Shown here in pieces: positions 37,801-50,085 of a stretch of DNA of 64,000 nucleotides (the stretch's first letter is position 1; every line of letters starts with the position of its first letter). The DNA comes from Micropterix aruncella (taxonomy: Eukaryota > Arthropoda > Insecta > Lepidoptera > Micropterigidae): NCBI GenBank assembly GCA_944548615.1, contig OX155950.1, positions 34,497,610 through 34,561,609 of the forward strand. Reading direction: 5' to 3'. The position numbers and the translations under genes are program-made. The notes beneath the pieces are model-generated. The model did not search any database. It worked only from the letters and a program-made list of their open reading frames with translations, and was not told the origin of the DNA.

Positions 37801-40724
37801 ACCACCACGAGTGAAAGACCGCGAGGTCTATAAACATCTAGAACTGGTTGTTCGTGTAAAAGAAAATCACACTGCCGTTCTTTCCCGTCCACAAACAACA
37901 ATAAACACACACGCTCAATTCTTTTTTTTAAAAAAAAACACAAATATACAATATTTTTTTAAATTTATAAATTTGAATACCAATACGACCAGAATTTACG
38001 CAAATTAAAATTACGTAATTCGCTTCTGTATATTTCAGATAAGTCGTCAAAATGGTCAATACAAGATTAAAGAGCCGGCCTACAATTTTCATCTCGCCTT
38101 TCACATTATGCTAACAATTGTTTGATAAAATAAGCTCCAACGCTTCTACACACTGCACATTGATGCAAAAATATATTATTATTTTTTTTTTTAATAAACG
38201 TATTAGCAGACATTTATTGGTAGTCTTGCTTTCGTTAGTTAAGGCCGGTTTCACTACAAAACACACCATAAATACAAAAAATAAACAAATATTAAAACAC
38301 TATATCAAAACAATCAATAATTAACAGGGCACAAAATCAAAGGAAACACCGCTACCCGAAGTACCATTCTTGCAAATGCATTTCATAATTTCAAAACTTA
38401 AAATTAAAATATATTATAATTTTTTTAAATCCGGAACCCTTCATAATTTTATTTGTTTATATAAAAAAAAACCGGAAACATTTAGCACCTGCTCTCCCAT
38501 ACCTACTACACCCTTTCACCATTTTAATAAACAATTAACATTTCTTTCCCCAACGGATTAATTACTTACAACAGTACATTTAATAAAGCCTGAATATAAT
38601 CAAATATATAACCCGCCGGAATGGATGCTTGTAGACCGAGATAAAAAAAAAAGAGTTTAGTTTTTTGTTTTCCTTCCCCTTTCTTTCTTCTAATTTTTTC
38701 AAAGAAAGTAGCTACAAAAAGTAGCAACATTTCTAATTTATTTGTTTCTTTTTGTTTGTTTTTCAATCATGGAATTTCATGTGTAAGGCTGCACAGTATG
38801 AGCACTGCCATTGTTTATAATAATTTTTCTTGTTCTTTGTTTTACTACTACATTACAATATGTAAGTATACACGTTAAGCAGCACAGTTTAGCTGCATAT
38901 TCCTAATTTAAAAAATAATATCATATGTTGAATAGATTTTAAAATGCCTTGTTGGATTAATAATATACCACATTGTGTACCTACGCGTCTCACAATACTT
39001 GTAATTTATAATAATTTAAGTTTTTTTTTGTTATGTACCAATCTTTCTTATCCCGCTTAAAATGTAGCATACAGACAGAACACAAGCACCAGTTTTTGAC
39101 CCCAATCACATAGGAAATTTAAGAAGTCGGAAAATACATTTACTTTTCTTAAAGAATAAAAACAAGTTTCGAACTGAATTGTAAAGCGAAGATATGATAA
39201 CACACACATGGTTACATATATTAGAGCCTCTCCTTCTCTCACCACCCATCCTAGTACTCCAGTAAAAAACTCAACTAGAAAATCGAACGAGATGATGCCG
39301 CATAACTTTTCACGTTCCAGACAATATTTGGAGAATTGAACACACCAACCAGACATGTCCAGTGACATTCGGCAAGGCGGGAAGCAAAACCTCAAACGTC
39401 GAGCCAAGCTGCTAGATACCATAATGAAGGCAATGCTGACCGAATTAACCAGCCCATAAATCCACGGACCATAATTCTGCCAGCCAACCAGTATGGACAT
39501 CCGAAACCAGGATACCTACTCCAGTCTAGAGGTAAAGATACATTTTCCTATCTCTATATGACAACCAGGACGGCATTCACGATAGACGACATCCGATAGG
39601 CGAGGACCGCAAGAGCGTTCCCTATCAATAGGAACATTTATCACTAAACCAGGTGGACCAGGATGCGAAGTCACACAAACCAGACCGCAAGTAACCTCCA
39701 CATATACTATTACCATCAACATGCAAATAAGGACGCTTTAAGTACCATTTTAACATCAGCGTAGTGTGTACCCAGTGAAGTGAAGTAGTGTTCTCTGGAA
39801 TGGACAGGGCATTTAGGCACGAAAATCACCTTCCTTATTACACCCGCTAGCCACAACGCACCGGACTTTTCAAACAAGCGACGTGTAAAAATCTGAATTT
39901 CTTCCGTGCACACAGACTTGAAACAGCTAGTGTAGCACCATGATCTCATCCCAAGTAGAAGCTCTGCAAAAATTTTCCACCGGACTTTTTAAACAAGCAA
40001 AGTGACGCAATTTGCCAAGCAGCAGCCCACTTATTATGTTCTTCGAGTTGCCGCGATTAAGATCATCACGACACAACATCAGAAAACTAGGCAACCTACT
40101 AATGCTCGCCTATTTTTTCCGCAATTCCAAGGTACGGCTCATCAATCGACCACCACGAGACACGCTGTGTGTCTTACCCAAGGCCCTACGACGCGCATAC
40201 GTCGATCTCCAAGCAGCGACCCCACCGAGAGAGCGACGCAGCAACCAGACGATACGCCACGCGCTACGCCCCAGGAGAAGATCAACCCGTCAATCATGTT
40301 AACCCTGTTACGGACAGGCGACATCTTTCACGGCTGAATTCTTTCCCTATTTTCAGTTCCTGACTTTCTTAACTCCAATCCTGATATGAGTAAGCGTCAT
40401 ATACTGCAGTCAAAGAAAAGCTTATGCACCGTTTGGGTTCAAAAATAGTCTGACAAAAATCATTTTCTCTCGTTTAGGTGTTATTTATTTTTTTTTTACT
40501 ATTTTTAAAATATCTTGATTTGTATCAACCCTTGCAAATAGGGCAAATTTTTCTTTACCATTATGTACTTATACTTATTTTTTTTCTGTTACCAATATTT
40601 ATTAAGTTAGCGACTACGCATCGTAGCAAGTAGGAGTTAGTGTACTACACTCGTAGCATTATATCTTTAACATTGTTTGCTAATGTAGGTCACCGGGGAC
40701 GGTGACTAGGTCTCTATCCGGCAA
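34812..40724 (+). mobile_element. Internal region of unit 4
   Basis: 5,913 bp. Private changes seen: CAGGCTGTTAC for CAGGGTGTTAC near 35,523 and CTTTCACATGAG for CTTTGCATGAG near 36,868. It has TAC at 37748-37750, as in unit 2. Confidence 0.85.
35815..36137 (+). pseudogene. Integrase C-terminal remnant, unit 4
   Basis: Same as units 2 and 3, with the shared frameshift. Confidence 0.85.
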
Positions 40725-42297
40725 TGTTAGGGCCTAGTTTTTATAGTATACAAACTTTAACCTAAATCATTTTAATAATTAATCAGTTAACTTTATCCAT
40801 CGCGCCATAGACGCGATACACCGAGCGGATACGTCTTACCGTATGTAGACGACAAGTCGCGCACATCCCTAATCAATTTTAATCAGTAAGGTAGAATATT
40901 TTTACTTAGAAAAGAGATCTTTCTTCTTTTTTTTTTTGGGCTGGCAACCACCGAGCAAGACGGTCGACAAGAAACCGGCCGCTCCGCCGTTGGCGGAGCG
41001 GGCCGGCTACCGCCCATTTAATTATTCATTTGCACATCAGCCAACACAGTCTAGAATTTAAATTCTGTGAATATCTAAAGTCTATAATTAAACTCAGTTC
41101 AACGCATCGGGCAGGCCCTCATCGGAGCTCATACCTTCATACAGGCAAGTCTACTATCTGTAACCATTAGCTTCTCCTCATAAAATCAGATTTCAAAAAT
41201 AATAGTTTAAATTAATAAGATTGTTTTAAAAGCCAAGTCCCCTGCAAATTACCGTTGCCATATCTTCGTTGGTGAATAATTAGAGTCAAGTAAAATCAAA
41301 ATTTAGTAGTTCGAGTGCGTCAAAATAGGAGTAGGTAGTACGTCGGGTCAGTCATAATTCCCGGTGTCTGAGCATCGCCTTCCGTCTCCCCGTCTCAACT
41401 AATTTTTCTATTATCATCTAAAGGTCGATTTCGAAAATATAATTTAAAATTTAAAATCACATCCGGGGAGCAGGCGCTAAAAAATCTAGAAGCAACCTTC
41501 CAATAACTCCTGCGGGTAGCAGTGTCTTCCTTCTCTATTCCAGAACCCAAAGTACCTGTCCAAAATCCCACTTCGCCGAATTAAGCCCTGAAAAATCGAA
41601 AGGCTGTAACGTTCAGTTTTCCACGAATCTAATTTTAGAATTTTGTTAATTCCAACTACTCGGATTCGCCATATGCTATGGCCTAGCTTTCATTTATTAT
41701 AATTAAAATAAAATATGTTACTCTGTCAAATAAACCTTTCATTTTGGTTAATTAATCATTATTTAGCGAATTAAAGAAATCGAGACGGTACCTAAAAATA
41801 CCGCCGGGTCAGAGCGAGCAACAGTCTCGTAGGTACCCGACTAGCACTGGACAGGGTAATGTTTCAGGGCAAGGAATAAATAAAGAATAATTTTATAAAA
41901 GAAACTTTGAAATTACATATTTTAATTTTATCATTTAGCGGAGAAAAGAACCGCAGTACATTATTTAATTATAGCAGCATCTGCTGGTTTAGAGCGTACC
42001 TAGATTCAAATAGTATTTTCTCTTTTTTAAATATAATCATCATTATTTCCAATAAATTCATTAGACGATTTAGCCATTGATTTATGTAAGAGCGCGGACC
42101 GGGACCGGGGCCGAGCGCTCCAAGCGGGCGCGATCGACGCGCGCCGGCGCAGTACCTCGTCGGTACACCGATAGAGGGCGCGGTGAGTAAATCATAATAT
42201 TCGATCTCGTCGCCGCAGCGCACTAAACTTGATATCGCTTCTTCTTCTTCATATAGTCCTCTCCCACCTTATATCAAAATTCCTTCGTTTCATAACA
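40725..42297 (+). repeat. LTR 5
   Basis: Matches the other LTRs. Private change ATCGGAGCTCAT for ATCGGATCTCAT near 41,127. Confidence 0.85.
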
Positions 42298-45200
42298 AAT
42301 CTGGCGTCCACCGCGGGGCTAATTTTTTTTAAATAAGCTACAGTATTCTCCCACCGCGACCCGCCCATATCATCTTTTATATCATTTTTTTTCTTACAAT
42401 TTCATTTGAAATCTAACAAAGTTGGCCGCCCAACAGGGGCGAATTTTTTTTTTTTTTAAATACGTATACAGATTTTTTTAGGATTCAAACTTTTTTCATT
42501 ACGCCTTTATTATAACAATTTTACAATTTTATTTTTGTGTCTTCTCTCATATATCGTCCGAGATATAGGACACCATAAAATTTCCCACCCAACCCGCCCA
42601 AAAATTCTTCTTTTTATTATTCTTAAATTTTTTTTCTTTTATTGTTTCCTCTACACAACGTACCTACTGCCAATTTATTTTACAGGTTGTTACAAAACTA
42701 ACACAATACTTTTTTTTCAAACTTTATAAAGTGCCTTACATTTTAATTTTTTTTAAATAGTATACTACATGTACAATAGCCTTCCAGCCATAAGCGTAAG
42801 TAATAACCAGGGTATCTTGGGGATTTGACTTCGGAATCAGCAACGGTTTACGTGGGGATTTTGCTTCTGTGGCGACGCGTTGGACACATATCTAGTTATA
42901 CAGTTACAACAAACGAACCTTAAGATATTTAGGCAGAAAAATATCCGCAATCAATACTATTATTCACACTTATAATAAATACTTAGCAAACATTCACAAC
43001 CCTACAGGGTGTTACAATTTTTTTAGATTTTTTTTATTTTTTTTTCATTTTTACCTTTTATTTCTTTTTGTTTTCATTTAACTTCATCAATTTTTTTTCA
43101 TTTCCTTTCCCATTTGCCTTGTTGCATATGGGACCTTAATTTAATAAACTCATAATACACTCTAATCAAATACACACTCACCTACATACACACACTAGGA
43201 TCAACACTTCCACGTCTAAATAAATACGATTAACTTTCTTACACACTTCATCATCCGCTGTTTACAAACATTTAAAAGACAAAACGCCAAAATAATACTC
43301 GATACCCCACACGAATTCGCAAAGGGATTAGAGTCACTAGCGGACGCCTATGACATAGTGCAGGAAAGAATGTTAGAGTCGTTCAGAAATAGTTCTTCGA
43401 GATACAACCTTAGAAGGAAGCACATCGAATTTAAAACAGGAGATTGGGTCTGGGCCAAAAACCATACATTGTCAAGAAAAGCAGATTTTTTTGTAGCAAA
43501 CTCAGCCCTAGGTACATAAAGTGCAAAGTCATTGCGAAAAAGTCCCCAGTCGCGTACGAGTTAGCCGACGAGAACGGAAAACCGCGGGGTCTTTTCCATA
43601 TTAAGGACATTGCGAGTAACTAATACCCTATAACAACAGGTGGTCTAGCGTGGCGTCGCCGAAGTGAAGTCGAACGCGTCATCACGGTTTCCATCGTAAA
43701 ACTGCGGATTCCGGGTATAAATCGCACAAGGTACACAAAAAGGTATTAACTATTGCGTCTATAAGGCATAAAATAAGCTATTCAACAGAAAAAAACAAAG
43801 ATTCAAAATTATAATTCCATTTGATATAAGACAAACAAATTAAACAATTAATTGTATACAACCTAACGCACTTTATCAAGATACAAAATCCAAAACAAAG
43901 CGCAACAGATAAGCTAAATTCACACACACAAAACACATTACACAACAGAACACACGGTCTAAAGTACCTACAGAACAAAAAATCGAACACAAGTACAAAT
44001 AGTTTATACAAAAAAAAAATTTTATAAAATATAAAATTTTTTTTTTTGAAAGGTACTCTCATCCGGCAAGAAGGCCGCCGGATTCGGTACCCTACCATGT
44101 GGGCAAATTTAGCCCCAAATTCTTAAAAATATAATAAACATCATTAATGTATTTCATTCCCAAATTTTAAAACAAACAATATTTCGAGTCAATGCAATCA
44201 AACACACTTACACAACACCTGCGCCAAGCGATTAGCTATAAATATATCCGAGCGATCACCATACACGGCAGTAGGTATGATAAATCATAATATAGAGATA
44301 AAATCGAGCGCATTTTTACACACAATTTAAACACAAATAAATACATTTCCCTTTGCATGAGCCGTTGCGGCAAAATCAAAGAACAAAGATATTTCTCTAC
44401 CTTAATTATATTTATACGCAATTATGCGATTTTTAAAACGGTTCGGTGCTTAACCGTTCGCTTGCGAGAGAAACACCGCCGGACAAGTTCGGGATTTTTT
44501 TAATTATATATTTACTTGGTTTGGTGTTCATCCTACCTTTAAGGTAAAAAACGCAAGGAACTATTATGTTCCGGGTATTCAATGCATCAACTGTCATCGT
44601 CGAATTAAAATCTACATGCTCAGCTCTGTTGTAAAAATACTTCAATATTTTTCTATCAATTATTTTATATTTTCTTTGACATACAATCACGCGGCAAGTA
44701 GATCGTTAGTACTAAGTAGCGACTAGGAACCCCTTCAAAAACCGTTGTAGATTAGTCATAAGCTACAGAAAGCTCTTTGTTCGGTCTTGGCTTTTTGCCA
44801 AGATATGGAACTTTCCATACCATAATTTCTTCATTGTAAGATAAATCCCCCATTGATTCCCCGCAACGTTATTTTGTTTAATAAATAATCAGCTCCGATT
44901 AGTTTGCCCATAAATACTCACCAAAATATCAAACAATGATCTTAATTGGATATAAATATTTGTAAAATATTATCTTAAATATGTCACGAATGCATTTTCA
45001 CACAGTCACAAATAGTGAAATAGGTACGAAACAGACAGTCTTGGTATGAAAGAAGTATGATAGGAAGGGTTCGAAAGAGAAGCAAGTAAGGAGCATGCAA
45101 GGCCCGCGAAAGAGAAAGCTTACGTCAACTACTGAAAATTATTATTTAACACTACGACTACAAACTTACATCTGACAAAATTTATATGCAATAGAAACAT

Positions 45201-48200
45201 CACATACTAAGGACCTCAAAAATCCTGGAAGTTAGGGAGTTGCCTGCGGAACAACGCATAGAGGAACTCTAAAGTTTAACTTCATACCACCACGAGTGAA
45301 AGACCGCGAGGTCTATAAACATCTAGAACTGGTTGTTCGTGTAAAAGAAAATCACACTGCCGTTCTTTCCCGTCCACAAACAACAATAAACACACACGCT
45401 CAATTCTTTTTTTTAAAAAAAAACACAAATATACAATATTTTTTTTAATTTATAAATTTGAATACCAATACGACCAGAATTTACGCAAATTAAAATTACG
45501 TAATTCGCTTCTGTATATTTCAGATAAGTCGTCAAAATGGTCAATACAAGATTAAAGAGCCGGCCTACAATTTTCATCTCGCCTTTCACATTATGCTAAC
45601 AATTGTTTGATAAAATAAGCTCCAACGCTTCTACACACTGCACATTGATGCAAAAATATATTATTATTTTTTTTTTTAATAAACGTATTAGCAGACATTT
45701 ATTGGTAGTCTTGCTTTCGTTAGTTAAGGCCGGTTTCACTACAAAACACACCATAAATACAAAAAATAAACAAATATTAAAACACTATATCAAAACAATC
45801 AATAATTAACAGGGCACAAAATCAAAGGAAACACCGCTACCCGAAGTACCATTCTTGCAAATGCATTTCATAATTTCAAAACTTAAAATTAAAATATATT
45901 ATAATTTTTTTAAATCCGGAACCCTTCATAATTTTATTTGTTTATATAAAAAAAAACCGGAAACATTTAGCACCTGCTCTCCCATACCTACTACACCCTT
46001 TCACCATTTTAATAAACAATTAACATTTCTTTCCCCAACGGATTAATTACTTACAACAGTACATTTAATAAAGCCTGAATATAATCAAATATATAACCCG
46101 CCGGAATGGATGCTTGTAGACCGAGATAAAAAAAAAAGAGTTTAGTTTTTTGTTTTCCTTCCCCTTTCTTTCTTCTAATTTTTTCAAAGAAAGTAGCTAC
46201 AAAAAGTAGCAACATTTCTAATTTATTTGTTTCTTTTTGTTTGTTTTTCAATCATGGAATTTCATGTGTAAGGCTGCACAGTATGAGCACTGCCATTGTT
46301 TATAATAATTTTTCTTGTTCTTTGTTTTACTACTACATTACAATATGTAAGTATACACGTTAAGCAGCACAGTTTAGCTGCATATTCCTAATTTAAAAAA
46401 TAATATCATATGTTGAATAGATTTTAAAATGCCTTGTTGGATTAATAATATACCACATTGTGTACCTACGCGTCTCACAATACTTGTAATTTATAATAAT
46501 TTAAGTTTTTTTTTGTTATGTACCAATCTTTCTTATCCCGCTTAAAATGTAGCATACAGACAGAACACAAGCACCAGTTTTTGACCCCAATCACATAGGA
46601 AATTTAAGAAGTCGGAAAATACATTTACTTTTCTTAAAGAATAAAAACAAGTTTCGAACTGAATTGTAAAGCGAAGATATGATAACACACACATGGTTAC
46701 ATATATTAGAGCCTCTCCTTCTCTCACCACCCATCCTAGTACTCCAGTAAAAAACTCAACTAGAAAATCGAACGAGATGATGCCGCATAACTTTTCACGT
46801 TCCAGACAATATTTGGAGAATTGAACACACCAACCAGACATGTCCAGTGACATTCGGCAAGGCGGGAAGCAAAACCTCAAACGTCGAGCCAAGCTGCTAG
46901 ATACCATAATGAAGGCAATGCTGACCGAATTAACCAGCCCATAAATCCACGGACCATAATTCTGCCAGCCAACCAGTATGGACATCCGAAACCAGGATAC
47001 CTACTCCAGTCTAGAGGTAAAGATACATTTTCCTATCTCTATATGACAACCAGGACGGCATTCACGATAGACGACATCCGATAGGCGAGGACCGCAAGAG
47101 CGTTCCCTATCAATAGGAACATTTATCACTAAACCAGGTGGACCAGGATGCGAAGTCACACAAACCAGACCGCAAGTAACCTCCACATATACTATTACCA
47201 TCAACATGCAAATAAGGACGCTTTAAGTACCATTTTAACATCAGCGTAGTGTGTACCCAGTGAAGTGAAGTAGTGTTCTCTGGAATGGACAGGGCATTTA
47301 GGCACGAAAATCACCTTCCTTATTACACCCGCTAGCCACAACGCACCGGACTTTTCAAACAAGCGACGTGTAAAAATCTGAATTTCTTCCGTGCACACAG
47401 ACTTGAAACAGCTAGTGTAGCACCATGATCTCATCCCAAGTAGAAGCTCTGCAAAAATTTTCCACCGGACTTTTTAAACAAGCAAAGTGACGCAATTTGC
47501 CAAGCAGCAGCCCACTTATTATGTTCTTCGAGTTGCCGCGATTAAGATCATCACGACACAACATCAGAAAACTAGGCAACCTACTAATGCTCGCCTATTT
47601 TTTCCGCAATTCCAAGGTACGGCTCATCAATCGACCACCACGAGACACGCTGTGTGTCTTACCCAAGGCCCTACGACGCGCATACGTCGATCTCCAAGCA
47701 GCGACCCCACCGAGAGAGCGACGCAGCAACCAGACGATACGCCACGCGCTACGCCCCAGGAGAAGATCAACCCGTCAATCATGTTAACCCTGTTACGGAC
47801 AGGCGACATCTTTCACGGCTGAATTCTTTCCCTATTTTCAGTTCCTGACTTTCTTAACTCCAATCCTGATATGAGTAAGCGTCATATACTGCAGTCAAAG
47901 AAAAGCTTATGCACCGTTTGGGTTCAAAAATAGTCTGACAAAAATCATTTTCTCTCGTTTAGGTGTTATTTTTTTTTTTTTTACTATTTTTAAAATATCT
48001 TGATTTGTATCAACCCTTGCAAATAGGGCAAATTTTTCTTTACCATTATGTACTTATACTTATTTTTTTTCTGTTACCAATATTTATTAAGTTAGCGACT
48101 ACGCATCGTAGCAAGTAGGAGTTAGTGTACTACACTCGTAGCATTATATCTTTAACATTGTTTGCTAATGTAGGTCACCGGGGACGGTGACTAGGTCTCT

Positions 48201-48209
48201 ATCCGGCAA
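42298..48209 (+). mobile_element. Internal region of unit 5
   Basis: 5,912 bp. Private changes seen: GTTCGGGATT for GTTCTGGATT near 44,491, and small changes in the T-rich runs near 45,445 and 47,972. It has TAG at 45233-45235, as in units 1 and 3. Confidence 0.85.
43301..43623 (+). pseudogene. Integrase C-terminal remnant, unit 5
   Basis: Same as units 2-4, with the shared frameshift. Confidence 0.85.
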
Positions 48210-50081
48210 TGTTAGGGCCTAGTTTTTATAGTATACAAACTTTAACCTAAATCATTTTAATAATTAATCAGTTAACTTTATCCATCGCGCCATAGACGCG
48301 ATACACCGAGCGGATACGTCTTACCGTATGTAGACGACAAGTCGCGCACATCCCTAATCAATTTTAATCAGTAAGGTAGAATATTTTTACTTAGAAAAGA
48401 GATCTTTCTTCTTTTTTTTTTTGGGCTGGCAACCACCGAGCAAGACGGTCGACAAGAAACCGGCCGCTCCGCCGTTGGCGGAGCGGGCCGGCTACCGCCC
48501 ATTTAATTATTCATTTGCACATCAGCCAACACAGTCTAGAATTTAAATTCTGTGAATATCTAAAGTCTATAATTAAACTCAGTTCAACGCATCGGGCAGG
48601 CCCTCATCGGATCTCATACCTTCATACAGGCAAGTCTACTATCTGTAACCATTAGCTTCTCCTCATAAAATCAGATTTCAAAAATAATAGTTTAAATTAA
48701 TAAGATTGTTTTAAAAGCCAAGTCCCCTGCAAATTACCGTTGCCATATCTTCGTTGGTGAATAATTAGAGTCAAGTAAAATCAAAATTTAGTAGTTCGAG
48801 TGCGTCAAAATAGGAGTAGGTAGTACGTCGGGTCAGTCATAATTCCCGGTGTCTGAGCATCGCCTTCCGTCTCCCCGTCTCAACTAATTTTTCTATTATC
48901 ATCTAAAGGTCGATTTCGAAAATATAATTTAAAATTTAAAATCACATCCGGGGAGCAGGCGCTAAAAAATCTAGAAGCAACCTTCCAATAACTCCTGCGG
49001 GTAGCAGTGTCTTCCTTCTCTATTCCAGAACCCAAAGTACCTGTCCAAAATCCCACTTCGCCGAATTAAGCCCTGAAAAATCGAAAGGCTGTAACGTTCA
49101 GTTTTCCACGAATCTAATTTTAGAATTTTGTTAATTCCAACTACTCGGATTCGCCATATGCTATGGCCTAGCTTTCATTTATTATAATTAAAATAAAATA
49201 TGTTACTCTGTCAAATAAACCTTTCATTTTGGTTAATTAATCATTATTTAGCGAATTAAAGAAATCGAGACGGTACCTAAAAATACCGCCGGGTCAGAGC
49301 GAGCAACAGTCTCGTAGGTACCCGACTAGCACTGGACAGGGTAATGTTTCAGGGCAAGGAATAAATAAAGAATAATTTTATAAAAGAAACTTTGAAATTA
49401 CATATTTTAATTTTATCATTTAGCGGAGAAAAGAACCGCAGTACATTATTTAATTATAGCAGCATCTGCTGGTTTAGAGCGTACCTAGATTCAAATAGTA
49501 TTTTCTCTTTTTTAAATATAATCATCATTATTTCCAATAAATTCATTAGACGATTTAGCCATTGATTTATGTAAGAGCGCGGACCGGGACCGGGGCCGAG
49601 CGCTCCAAGCGGGCGCGATCGACGCGCGCCGGCGCAGTACCTCGTCGGTACACCGATAGAGGGCGCGGTGAGTAAATCATAATATTCGATCTCGTCGCCG
49701 CAGCGCACTAAACTTGATATCGCTTCTTCTTCTTCTTTTAGTCCTCTTACAAGATATATTGAAATTCATTTTATAATAAAACATAACTAGGGTACTTGAC
49801 CGTCCATTCAATTTGAATGCTCTCGACTTCAGGACGACGTCAATACAGGATTTTAACCACCCCTGAGCACGACTGAGCTACCGTGGTATCCTTGGCGTCG
49901 CTCCACTCCCACGCACAAAGGTAACTTCCCAGGCGGAGGGAGGCCCTTTGCATTTGTTTATGTAGTCTATCATCTATTTCCCGCATGTGTAGCTGGCGCC
50001 TCTACAAATAAATACACTTTATCGTTACACATAGCAACCTTCAAGACAACTTTATATTTTATTTTATTTAGACACATAACA
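48210..50081 (+). repeat. LTR 6, chimeric terminal LTR
   Basis: The first 1,526 bp (to 49735) match the other LTRs. From 49736 the sequence switches to a different tail of 346 bp. The first ~35 bp of that tail weakly resemble the normal LTR end (shared TAGTCCTCT, TATAT, AAATTC), then about 300 bp are unrelated, and it ends in CATAACA, the same terminal bases as the other LTRs. ATGT follows directly. The ~300 bp could be an insertion in an older LTR, or the U5 of a related subfamily. Confidence 0.75.
49845..49882 (-). other. tRNA-like A-box in the LTR 6 tail
   Basis: On the minus strand, GGTAGCTCAGTCGTGCTCAG fits the RNA polymerase III A-box (TRGCNNARYNGG), and GGTTAAAATCC lies soon after but is a poor and too close B-box. 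It could be a worn SINE head. It is not a tRNA: there is no cloverleaf. Confidence 0.25.
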
Positions 50082-50085
50082 ATGT
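50082..50085. repeat. Right target-site duplication ATGT
   Basis: ATGT follows the terminal CATAACA and matches 10787-10790. Removing 10791-50085 restores a host sequence that aligns with the neighbouring 600 bp repeat copies. Confidence 0.8.

Larger units (their letters stand above)
10791..50081 (+). mobile_element. Five-unit tandem array of a non-autonomous Ty3/gypsy-type LTR retroelement
   Basis: A unit of 7,479-7,486 bp is repeated head to tail with starts at 10791, 18275, 25760, 33239, 40725 and 48210. The sixth start is an LTR only. Neighbouring units share a single LTR. I noticed only about a dozen substitutions plus a few homopolymer and short indels across the five units. Orientation is + from the integrase remnant and the primer-binding-like site after each LTR. 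ATGT flanks the whole array. No gag, protease, RT or RNase H is present, so the unit cannot move by itself. Mechanism candidates are unequal LTR-LTR exchange, integration of a concatemer, or recombination of a one-LTR circle into a resident LTR. An assembly error should be excluded. Confidence 0.88.

Noticed and set aside
10791..50081. CRISPR-like or classical satellite array
   Set aside because: The unit has LTR ends, primer-binding-like sites, an integrase remnant and a target duplication. Unit size and structure fit a retroelement.
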